Shown: positions 55,534 through 64,000 of the stretch, piece by piece
Position numbering within the stretch: the first letter of the stretch is position 1
Layout of the letters: each line of letters opens with the position of its first letter
Source: Diphasiastrum complanatum
Lineage: Eukaryota; Streptophyta; Lycopodiopsida; Lycopodiales; Lycopodiaceae
Reading direction: 5' to 3'
Length of the DNA: 64,000 bases
Assembly (NCBI GenBank): GCA_029204225.1
Contig: CM055113.1
Coordinates: 14,845,471-14,909,470, forward strand
Translations under genes and position numbers: made by a program
Notes under the pieces: generated by a model
Seen by the model: only the letters and a program-made list of their open reading frames with translations
Told to the model about the DNA's origin: nothing
Database searches by the model: none

Positions 55534-56289
55534 AAACGATTCATACATCAATGTTACTTTCAAATGTTTGGAACTCAAACATTTGAAATGCGTTCCAAAC
55601 CTTTTAAACATTTCAAACAAATTTTTAAACATTGCTGACCTTTTCTTAGGGTTTTGACCAACCCATATGTTGATTTATGGGTTGGGAGGTTAAATATGTT
55701 ATGAAAGTGATTCAGTGAGCATGTAAAATGAGCAAAAACATTAAATCAACTATAATAAAAACAAAAAAATATTATTTTGTGCAGAAAACCTTTCAACGAT
55801 CTGTTTCAAATCCAAACAATGTAATGTTGGACAACCACTTTTGGGAATGTAGCAAATAGAGGACAAAAAAAAACAAACATGAAAACTTAGATAGATCAAA
55901 GGCATCGTGGCCAATCCATTTGCTTCAACATTACAATGATTTTCCCAAATGCTTCAGATGTTCCCAATGGCTTCTCAGCACACCCAAAAACCTTCAAAGT
56001 GTTTTGATTGCTGGCAGCATTCACGATGGGAGAGGATGAACACAAGGTAGAGGAGTGGAACTTCCAGCAAAGTAGAGTAGAACTGCGAAGATCATAGTTA
56101 GGCCCTGGAATGGTCAATTGAGACCAAAATGGGGCCCTTTGACCCCTCCTTGGGGCCCAAAAAAAATTTTCCAGCAAAAGTCCATGTTTGAAACATGCAC
56201 TTTTCAAACGCATTTGAAATGTGAACGTTCCAAACTCATTTAAAAGTAGCATTGATTGATGTATCGTGATTCGTTCACCAACGAATCAC
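55534..56289. mobile_element. Inverted-repeat element of about 750 bases
   Basis: The left arm (55534-55640: AACGATTCATACATCAATGT, TACTTTCAAATG, TTTGGAAC, CATTTGAAATGCGTT) reads on the opposite strand at 56289-56195 (AACGAATCACGATACATCAA, TACTTTTAAATG, TTTGGAAC, CATTTCAAATGCGTT). The right end is itself a perfect hairpin, GTGATTCGTT/AACGAATCAC (56266-56289). No transposase is inside. It fits a non-autonomous foldback or MITE-like DNA element; the arms are imperfect. Confidence 0.55.
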
Positions 56290-56753
56290 AGTTCGTGGAA
56301 CCATTACACCCTATGGCAAAGTCATGATCACGGCATTGACATATTTTGACAAGAGCCTTAGCATTGCTATTTGGTTGCAGGACCCATGTAGCATTCTCAC
56401 TTTTTCACTAACCAGTGCCGAACCCTAGGGAACACAGATAGGTCAGATACCACAGTCAGGGTCGTGTCCAGCGTACATGACCAACAGGGCAAGACAGTGT
56501 GAGTAGTGTGCCCCAGCACGGTCCATAGCCATGGCGGGCCTAACACAGCCTAAGGACCCTGTCAGCAGGATAGGGCCCCCAGTTGGGTTCCGACGTGCAG
56601 TCGACCACGTCAGTGCCACGTGGCCGACACTTGGCAGTTGCATGCTACCAATCCTCACACTGGGCTAGGAGGGGCTTACTCTATATCAGGGAGTAGGCAA
56701 GGTTGGGTGGATCAGTTAGTGTTTGCCCTACTGTGGTGTTAGGATCTATTACA
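56290..56753 (+). mobile_element. LTR of a plus-strand gypsy element (start uncertain)
   Basis: Ends CTATTACA just before a primer-binding site. GC-rich U3 with GTCGACCACGTCAGTGCCAC near 56599 and a CTCTATATCAGG promoter-like box near 56679. The 5' boundary is not determined. Confidence 0.5.
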
Positions 56754-56754
56754 C

Positions 56755-56767
56755 TGGTATCAGAGCT
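56755..56767 (+). promoter_or_regulatory. Primer-binding site for initiator tRNA-Met
   Basis: TGGTATCAGAGCT one base after the LTR end ACA. Confidence 0.8.
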
Positions 56768-57049
56768 GTACATACAGGAATCTATCTCTGATTTCAAGAT
56801 GTTCTAGTTGGTTCTCGCGTTACTATGACGTTCAATAGCCATCCTCGCATGTCCGCCCATTTCCCTTGTGCTCAATGTGGCATCAACACATCCTCGTTGT
56901 GGCCCGCCGCCACAAGCGGTCACCTGACCCACATGGTCACTGGCCCTTCCGGGGTACGCTAGGGCCACGACTAGGGCCTAACATTCTCACCTTCTTTGGG
57001 GAAGTCATCGTTCCTCGATGAGAAACTCAAGGTATGCTTGATGTAGCCT

Positions 57050-57960
57050 GTATTGACTTTCCCAAGTAGCATCAGACAAGCGAAATCCTTTCAATGCAAC
57101 TAGATACACTTGGAGGATACAATTCCTCAATCGCCTCTCCCTCCTATCTAGGATACGTGAAAGCATGATCCAAAACATCCTTTTCCTCGGACCTCTAGTG
57201 ACACTAGGTCTACAAATTTGTCACCCTGATGTAAGCGTTTCTTCAAGCAGCTTACATGGAAACTAGACGTATTTTAGATTCTTGAGGTAACTTATAGGCG
57301 AACTCACCAATTTTCTTAATGACCTTCCATGGTCCACAATACCCATGCAATAGTTTCTTAAGCTTACAAGTGCACAATACCTTCGACTTGGAAGGTACTC
57401 GCAGAAACACTAAGTCACCAACTTCCAATTCCCTAAAGGTACAATGTCACATGCATAACCTTTGTCGAAACTTATGGCAGCTAGACACGTTGGTCAATAA
57501 CCATAAGTCAACTCGAATGGACTCATACACATGGACAAATGTCCCTTGTCATTATACACAAACTCAACCAGGGGGGGGGGTGAATACTTAACCCCCTCAC
57601 TGACATTTTACTCAAAGTGTGTCCTCTAACACTTGGTTAATCCTTTTGTCTTCCCAACTGTCAATGGGTGCTCACTAATGCTCATCCTTAACTCTGTTCC
57701 TAGATGATAGAACATTGTTGACCAAAGAGTTCCTGTGAACAAAGGGTCCCTATCTAAGACAAATGGACTTAGGCAGCCCATGCAATCTCACAACATTAAG
57801 AAGGACAATTCAGACGCATGTCAAGTTTTGACCTCGTTAGTTGGAAATAAGTGAGCCATTTTAGTTAACGGTCTATACCTACCAGTCCAATAATAAAATC
57901 CATTCTGATTTCATCGACAAAGACGTCTGAATTATAAACAAAATAAGACCCTTACCATCT
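57050..57960 (-). pseudogene. Gypsy (chromovirus-like) integrase relic, minus strand
   Basis: On the minus strand, from high to low coordinates: MDFIIGLVGIDR with the first aspartate region (about 57905), RLHGLPKS and DRDPLFTGTLWSTM in shifted frames (about 57790-57720), MSPFELTYG (about 57530), then EVGDLVFLRVPSKSKVL, CGPWKVIKKIGEFAYKLP and a broken HVS...LKK motif (about 57440-57250). The order and motifs are those of a gypsy integrase core plus GPY/F domain. Multiple shifts and stops are present. It is oriented against the gag element that flanks it. Confidence 0.75.
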
Positions 57961-58149
57961 GGCATTTCCACAGTATATTGATACTCTGAAGGAATGGTAG
58001 ATACCTATAGCCGCTTAAACAAACAAGAATTGATGATGTTATAACAATTCAACTACGTTTTTACATGCCAATTTCCCTCACATCCTTCTCAATTCCGTAT
58101 CCAAAAACTAATATCCTGACCTTGCCTAGTAAATAGGTAGCATATGACA

Positions 58150-58620
58150 TGTCGTCTTACTCGGGAACTCCCCAAATTGATGTGCAAGATCATCTTATTT
58201 TGGTGGAGAAGTCCTTAGCAGACATGCATAGCATGTTATGAACATTAGTTCCTTTGTTCAGTCAACCTTCTATTCGTGCTTCTCCTGTGGACGATTTTGT
58301 ACTACATATTCCACTTCCCTATCACCCCTACCCGTCTGCAGATGATAAGGATATTAAGCCACCTTGATTTGCTGGTATGCCTCAATAACATACCGTCGAC
58401 TTCATGGATCAGTGGTCTAATAAGTGGGAGGCCTATTTTGACTTCCGTCATTCCTCGACAGATGAGGTTTGGCAAGTCAAAAAGGTGGCTTATCATCTCA
58501 TGGATGTGGCGGACTGGTGGTGGCATAAACTACAACACACCCCAACATGTCCCTCGACATGGTCTAATTTTTGCAAGGCCTTTCGAGCACCAATTTGTCC
58601 TGCCACGAGCATGTGAAAGC
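58150..58620 (+). pseudogene. Gypsy gag relic, plus strand
   Basis: The plus strand reads HTVDFMDQWSNKWEAYFDFR, VAYHLMDVADWWWHKLQHTP and TWSNFCKAFRAPICP (58390-58610), the retrotransposon gag pattern (W...F...A...L...A..WW......W..F...F...F.P). A stop lies just upstream and another at the end. With the LTR and primer site at 56.3-56.8 kb it forms the 5' part of one element split by the minus-strand integrase. Confidence 0.75.
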
Positions 58621-60053
58621 TATGAGAGAAAAAAAATTACCCTGTTCAAGTTTATACAAATTGTCAGCATGAAATACCAATGAAAGTTCCTAATGATATT
58701 CCTATGTGGACACAAGTCCACAAATTATCTTTACCTTGCAGGACTTACAACCTCCAATGCTACATGAGGCTTGTACACACTTGAGCACACCATAGCAAGA
58801 GCTCTTGTGGTGTCAAGGAAAAAGGTGCTCATGGATAGGTTGTCGTAGGTACACAGCACCAGAGCTTCCAGAGGCCAGCACCAATACAATAGCTTGAAAA
58901 GTGTAAGGCAGTTTCTAGTAAATCTTGCAAGGCTTTCCAACAGTCTACCCTGACTGTTGACCAGAAGGAGCGTGCTGAGAGTGAAGGTCTTTGTTATTTT
59001 GCTTAGGTAAGCCTTTATACAAAGATTATCCTAGGCGGTCTGGCAAAAAGAAGATTCACCAAATGCAGACTCAACTTGAGGATAGGGCATTACCTTCACT
59101 TAAGAGCTAGAGCAGGAAGATATCTTAGGCAATGAAGATGATATGGAGGTGCCACGACAGTTACAACATTTATGACCATTCAGGTCTACAGGCTTGACCC
59201 TTGGACTCCCCAGTGCCCCAATCAAGGCTAGATGGTTCCTTGGCCCTAACCCTAGTCCCTGCCCACCTAGCTGCGGGATGACTTGGTTGTGGCCAAAAAA
59301 TCTTTAAAAAAGCAATAAAATTTTGGCAATGACTCTTGCAGGGAGGGAGTTAAACTGCACAGTAAAGTTTAAACCAATTTTTTTTCCTCTCTGAGCTAAT
59401 CTCAACACAACCAAGACCGATTCAAATAAAAAGCACTTTCAAGGATGTCTTTCATAAGTAATTACTCAAAAAGCCGATTTTGTGCATCAATGATCATTTT
59501 GCACAGGACAAATACGGAGGGGTTGAAACTTCCTAACTTCAGTATTTTAGACACCATAAAGGTCATAGTGGACCTCAGCACTTGGGTATATTCTCACACA
59601 TAAAGAATGCTCCTACATATGTTAATGCAAGCTGATTGTGGAATGCTCTGGCAACTTGGGGCCTTACAAACAATTTATAGTTCCAAGGATCCATCAACCA
59701 ACTTGCTCCATTATTAGAAATTCCGCTACCAATAATTTTCTTCCCATTACTAGAACATTCAGCTTCAATGAAAATGGTTGCCAACATGGTATAAGTCCAC
59801 TGTAATATGCAATCTCAAAATAAACTGCAAAGTATCCAGTAGACCAAAAAACACGGGGCAGGCTGGTGGTGGGAATATAAGAGCAAATAACTGACAAAAG
59901 CTTTTGAGAAGCCTGGAATGCTGCACTTCACGTACATGACATGGTTGTGGCTAGAATGACTACAATATCAAAAGAAAAAAAATTGTGCTACGGCAATTTA
60001 TTATCAATAGCAATAAAAGGTAGATAAGTACGATGGTCTTCCTAGAGTTGCAC
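58621..60053. other. Intron stretch with one unidentified minus-strand open patch
   Basis: A minus-strand frame, 59787-59575, reads LATIFIEAECSSNGKKIIGS and GASWLMDPWNYKLFVRPQVA without stops for 70 codons, ending in a TAG. It looks like protein-coding sequence, but I cannot assign it. Around 58700-59300 the plus strand has short broken patches that could be further gag remains. Confidence 0.3.
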
Positions 60054-60209
60054 CTGCTTGAGCTGAAAAAACAAATCTGGATTCTGCTCAAAAAAATTTG
60101 GAAGTAAACCCTCTATCTCTTCAATCGCCTCTTTAGCCATTCGTTCTGTGACTGATTTCCTTATCCTGAGTGCCTTTTCATACTTCTGAAAACTTGAATT
60201 TGGTGAGAA
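60054..60209 (-). CDS. Gene 2 exon, CTLH part of the CTLH/CRA domain
   Basis: Exactly 52 codons between a GGTTGCAG acceptor and a AAGCAG/GTGCAA donor, phase 0 on both sides. It reads FSPNSSFQKYEKALRIRKSV then TERMAKEAIEEIEGLLPNFF and EQNPDLFFQLKQ. The A-x-E-E-I-E-x-L-x-P-x-F-F-x-x-N-P-D-L-x-F-x-L-K-Q pattern is the CTLH signature. It continues in the exon at 44178. No defects. Confidence 0.9.
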
Positions 60210-60348
60210 CTGCAACCATAAACAAATGAAATTGTGTAAGATTTACTTGTCACAAACTGCAATACACTATATCCAAGGATCTGAGCAGCATGAAGCAATA
60301 GCTCATAAAAGAAGGCAGCCTGCACAGCAGTAAACAAACTTCACTGAC

Positions 60349-61035
60349 CATTTCATTACAGGAACTTTGGAAGTAAGCTTTTGTCTCGTCTTGAATAGTT
60401 TGAGGACTTTGATAAGATGTCGAAAATGTCTCCGTTGGTCCCTTTGGCAAACCATTTAATTCTTTTCCAGATCTGCCCTTCCACTTCTGCCATGGGTTAA
60501 AGCGATCAGTGAGCAAAACCTTGCTAGTACTGCAATCCGAACAATTTTTATGGCTTTCAGTGGCAACGTTATTTCGAGTCCCAGCAGCAAGATCAAGTAC
60601 TCCAAAATATCCTTCCTTGTCTTCCAATCTCACATCACTTATGAATTTTTTCTGAAGTTGGTGCTGAGTAGTTATTGATTCGTTACCATGAGAACTACCA
60701 GCTTGAATCACCTCGCACTCTGATTCAGGTGTACTAAGTTCAAGTGCTGGCACAGCACCCAAGCATTGCCTTTTATCAGCAACATTTCCTTCAGAGTCAT
60801 CCTTAAAAGCTTGGATAAGACCATGTACAGTCATAGTTGCAGCTTCTTCGACATAAGGCTCATGACTGCCGGTGCTTGCAGTTGAATCGATCGTTGAATC
60901 TAATTGAAACTCTTCAATACATGTGATCTGTCTGAGCATATTTAAGTCTCCAGCTAGAAGTCCTCTATAGATGCAGTATTCATGAACCAGCGCATCAATG
61001 GCAGCCACGTTCACCCTCATTCTGCTTAATTCATT
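60349..61035 (-). CDS. Gene 2 large exon, LisH-like helix and linker
   Basis: Exactly 229 codons from a CTTCTCCAG acceptor to an ATG/GTCAGT donor, phase 0. It opens NELSRMRVNVAAIDALVHEY and CIYRGLL, a helical segment like the conserved V..LDELV.EYC.YRG block of plant RanBPM-like CTLH proteins, then a polar low-conservation linker with KAYFQSSCNEM at its end. The open frame runs on past the donor, but the splice to 60209 keeps phase and gives the CTLH continuation. Exons before this one must lie right of 64000. The protein probably acts as a scaffold in a CTLH/GID-like or microtubule-associated complex; that is family inference. Confidence 0.85.
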
Positions 61036-61968
61036 CTGGAGAAGCCATTATCAAACAACTAGTGAGGCCCACCATGCTAAAGCAGAACAGAGATCACAAA
61101 AGCATAGAATATGCTGAGCACTGGTTCAGACATCGATGGACATATTACAGTCCTTTGCATCAGACATGGTACATAAGAGGAAACTGAAAACCATATTTAT
61201 GCTAACATTAAAATCACAGCTTCAGAAAATTCCAAGATTTCAAAGATATTTTAGAATCTGAGACGGTAATGTCTGACAAAAATAAAACTAACATGTACAT
61301 GTGCACTTTTTGATTAGAGATTAATTGTTATGTCCATGTCCTGTACAAGGGAATCGGAATTATTCCTGACGTGGATAGCCGATCAGTCCAGTTGTATGTG
61401 GTTATTAGTTATGCTACGTCATTCCGGACGTGGTTGTATTAAATAATTAATAATCATATGAGGGCCCAGACCTATAATTGGACATAGGAGCACATGCATG
61501 GTGAAGACTGCTTTAATGCAAGAATAGGAGATCAATAGCTCAATTTAGGTTGCATGGGGATCCTAAAGGGAATATTCTCTCTCTCTTGAGAAGAATAGGT
61601 CTAGTGGAAACTCGCCCATCCTCCTATTGTGAATTGTGATTCTTGAGCCAGTGTTTCCTGTCCTCTCTTGTGTTCTTCTCTGTGGCTTGGGGGTGGATTG
61701 GTTAGGGTATTGACTAGCCTCTCCATATTGGTTGGGTGGTTCATGCTCCACAGGTGTCCTTTTGGTTTGCATGTGATTAGAATCCTGTAGATCTTCACTT
61801 GGTGGTCCTTACATAAATGTTCAGTGAATCATTCCTTTCTTGCATAAGTAAAAGGCTCTGCAAAACATAGTCAATACAGAAATCCCAAAGTCTACCTAAT
61901 AATTCAGAAACATACACAATATTGAGATTGCAAGTAAAAATTATATTTGATTGTGTGTGTGTGTGTGT
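61036..61968. other. Intron stretch, possible solo LTR
   Basis: From about 61327 (TGTTATGTCCATG) the DNA changes character, with ATTCCTGACGTGG at about 61361 and ATTCCGGACGTGG at about 61422 as direct repeats, a feature of U3 enhancers. I cannot fix the right end, and no target duplication was found. A (GT)n run of nine units occupies 61952-61970. Confidence 0.3.
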
Positions 61969-62613
61969 GTTACAGCTTTTACTCCCTGTCCCGGTTGTTT
62001 ATTGTTTTTACTTATAGATGTACTTCTTGTAAATACCGAAATGGCTAAGTCACCGGCCTGTGGTGACCTTTGTAACAGAAATGTATTAATGATGTTTCTG
62101 AGCCTCGGAGTTGCATGTTGGTTGGGTATAGGGTACTGGGTCATTAATTCAAAGTGGCTGGACTGACCTCCTAGAAAGTAGGAGTTGACTAGTCAACGTG
62201 ACACATGTCATATGCTCACTAGGACACTTGGTCCAGTGAATGAGTGACACATGCCAGGGTTGACTGGTCAAGCATGACACGTGTCACATGCCCACTGGGA
62301 CATTTGGTCCAATGGATGAGTGACATATGTCAACCTACTCACTTGCCTATGTGTCAGGGTACTGCCAAGTGGCAAGTGTCGACTGTGCATGGAGTTGGCC
62401 ATGTGTCGAGATTCAGGAAGGGTCAGGGTTAAGGGGTGCTTGAGGATTTTGGATAAGTGAGCCTAGAGAGAGGCATTCTTCATCATAATCTATGCAGCAA
62501 AGGCTGGGAGGAGACAAGGCAGCCAGCTCCATCTTGTGTTAGAAGTAATTTGATGCTTGTATGTGCAGGAAGTTAGCAAGGTTTGAAAAGAGGATCAGAG
62601 AGGGAGTCTGACA
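61969..62613 (+). mobile_element. 5' LTR of a gypsy element, with a 75-base tandem repeat in U3
   Basis: Likely starts TGTTACAGC at the end of a (GT)n run and ends GTCTGACA, three bases before a primer-binding site. Two units begin GTTGACTAGTCAA (62184) and GTTGACTGGTCAA (62259), with CACTTGGTCCAGTGAATGAG and CATTTGGTCCAATGGATGAG as their second halves. The 5' boundary is less certain than the 3' one. Confidence 0.6.
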
Positions 62614-62615
62614 TT

Positions 62616-62628
62616 TGGTATCAAAGCC
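62616..62628 (+). promoter_or_regulatory. Primer-binding site, initiator tRNA-Met type
   Basis: TGGTATCAAAGCC, one mismatch to TGGTATCAGAGCC, placed two bases after the LTR end. Confidence 0.75.
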
Positions 62629-63178
62629 AAGGTTTTGCAAGTTTTGGAAACTTAGGACAGCAAAAACAAAAACGTTCTAGAGAGAGAAAGGGGAGTTTTT
62701 TGCTCATAACTTTTGATTGATAGCTCAAATGGCTATGGGATCTGTTGCAAACTGTTCTTATTGCCAAGGCACAGTAGATTAGTCACAGGAACCAACCCCA
62801 GCAACGAAATCCAAGCGATTTCGAGAATTTTCTTGTAGCTGGTGGGCGCTGGCAAGCTGAAGAGTTTTGTCTTCATAACTTTCCACTCGGTTCTTGGATC
62901 ATCCTCAAATTTTGGAAGTCTTCTAGGCAGACCTCAAGGGCTGTAGTATGCAATTTACAGCAAAGAAAACGGAGTCCTATGGTGTTTTTTCAAAATTTGG
63001 TTCTCATACATAGGTGCAAAACCAGCTGAGAAGAAATTGCTTGATGATTGGGCAATCCTAGCCTAAACCGGACTGTTAAGGGTTCATTGGAAAGCCAGCA
63101 GGAAGGCGACCTACTACAAATTGACCGCTCAGGAAAAGTCCAAGTCACGGAAAAATTATAGCAATCTAAAGTTTGGGG

Positions 63179-63199
63179 TTTAGGGTTTAGGGTTTAGGG
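63179..63199 (+). repeat. Three units of the plant telomere motif TTTAGGG
   Basis: TTTAGGG three times in tandem, preceded by GGGG and followed by GG, in the leader of the gypsy element. Confidence 0.9.
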
Positions 63200-63313
63200 G
63201 GTCTGATTTTTTGGGCGCCAAAATACAAGGAAAAAGGGTTTTGAGAGTTGTAAACTCATTTTTGCGGGTAATTTTGACTTCTAAACAAGTGGACAGCCTC
63301 CAACATTGCAAAT

Positions 63314-64000
63314 ATGGATCCATTAGGAGATGCAAGCACAGAAATCTTGAGAATCGAAGAAGTGGCAGCCAAGGTGGATGCCATGGAGGTGATTTTACAA
63401 CAAATTCTCGACCAACTAAAGTCGGCTAAATCTCCACAGGAACCTGAAAGGGTTAGTGGAACGGCTATGGTAGTCGTTGAGCCTGTGACAGTTGAGAAAG
63501 AAGCCGAACAACCATCAAAGATGCGGAAATTACCCACAATTAAAGATTTGAAACCGCCAAAATACACAGGAGCAGTTGCAGTACGCAACACCGATGCAGT
63601 CGAGAATTGGATTCAGAAGTGGGAAAAGGCTTTTCAGAATGTGTGGTATTGATGATGATGAACAGAAGTTTGCAAAAGCCACATATCGCTTGCAAGAGAT
63701 GGCACAACGCTGGTGGCGTAAAATTGAGAAGGATAATTTGGTGCCTGCAACTTGGGATCAGTTCAAGCGGATGTTCGCCGAGAATTGGGTGCCATTAGAT
63801 GAGAAAAACCAGGCGATGCAAGCATGGTCAAGTCTCAAACAAGGCAATACGTCCGTACAAGAATATGCGGACAAGTACAGAGAAGCACTGATGCGGATAC
63901 CTGAGGAGGTGCCGATGTTTTTACAGGTGTTTCAATTCGTGGAGGGCTTGCATGAAAACCTTCGGCCTTTTGTAAGGAAGGAGCGGGCTCCAAGCCTCCA
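63314..64000 (+). pseudogene. Gypsy gag with one frameshift, runs off the window
   Basis: Starts MDPLGDASTEILRIEEVAAK, with a predicted coiled helix (AKVDAMEVILQQILDQLKSA), then LKPPKYTGAVAVRNTDAVEN and WIQKWEKAF. A one-base shift near 63634 moves to the frame reading KATYRLQEMAQRWWRKIEKD, VPATWDQFKRMFAENWVPLD, YADKYREALMRIPEEVP and FVEGLHENLRPFVRKE, the standard retrotransposon gag. Apart from this shift it looks young. The LTR, primer site, leader (62629-63313) and gag are in the expected order. Confidence 0.8.

Noticed and set aside
60250-60348. Extension of the large gene 2 exon to the stop at 60250
   Set aside because: A GTCAGT donor at 60348 joins in phase to the CTLH exon, and the sequence after it is hydrophobic and unlike the rest of the protein; an intron-retention end is possible but less likely.
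61951-62166. Short frame beginning with repeated Cys-Val and continuing with a hydrophobic stretch
   Set aside because: Starts in a (GT)n run and lies inside an LTR.

Overview
This is a window of large-genome land-plant nuclear DNA. I suspect a fern or a gymnosperm-like genome, but the sequence does not prove this. The grounds are GT-AG introns of up to 15.9 kb, Ty1/copia and Ty3/gypsy elements primed from initiator tRNA-Met or a tRNA-Asp-like sequence, hAT relics, LINEs with microsatellite tails, and a plant-type TTTAGGG run. I found no bacterial-style operon, CRISPR array, rRNA or tRNA gene.

Two host genes are visible, both on the minus strand. The first (about 1-1323) is a partial gene whose three exons I can delimit; the middle one carries two compensating frameshifts. 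The second runs leftwards from beyond the right edge to a stop at 35266. It has five phase-0 exons (61035-60349, 60209-60054, 44178-43984, 36713-36387, 35358-35266) encoding 485 residues, ending in a CTLH/CRA domain and a helical tail. It resembles the plant RanBPM-like CTLH proteins (At5g66810 type, from memory). Its introns hold most of the mobile DNA of the right half, including a 15.9 kb intron with a LINE cluster.

Layout, left to right. 1-1.3 kb: gene 1. 1.3-6 kb: mostly featureless, with a GC-rich hairpin island at 4.1-4.4 kb. 6.0-9.1 kb: a decayed copia element whose 3' LTR ends inside a gypsy reverse transcriptase. 9.1-14.2 kb: the rest of that gypsy element (RT, RNase H, integrase, extra post-pol region, PPT, LTR). 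14.2-15.4 kb: the end of a minus-strand element. 15.4-18.7 kb: the 5' half of a related gypsy element (LTR, PBS, motif-rich leader, gag, protease). 20.9-22.4 kb: a third gypsy 3' end. 22.4-23.7 kb: degenerate tandem repeats rich in TACCAA. 24.5-31.4 kb: several LTRs, one a solo LTR with a perfect 5-bp target duplication, and relics. 31.4-35.2 kb: little of note.

Within the introns of gene 2: hAT and LINE relics and a 516-bp LTR (37.8-41.5 kb), a remarkable array of short hairpins (42.25-42.53 kb), a chain of four LINE-derived insertions each starting at the pyrimidine tail of the previous one (46.8-53.1 kb), a hAT C-terminus, an inverted-repeat element (55.5-56.3 kb), a gypsy gag with an oppositely oriented integrase in it (56.3-58.7 kb), and a gypsy element running off the right edge (62-64 kb).

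The most unusual items are the LINE chain with an ORF1-only member, the hairpin array, the gypsy LTR palindromes and the GAATTC-rich gypsy leader. Family names come from motif recognition by eye, with no database search.
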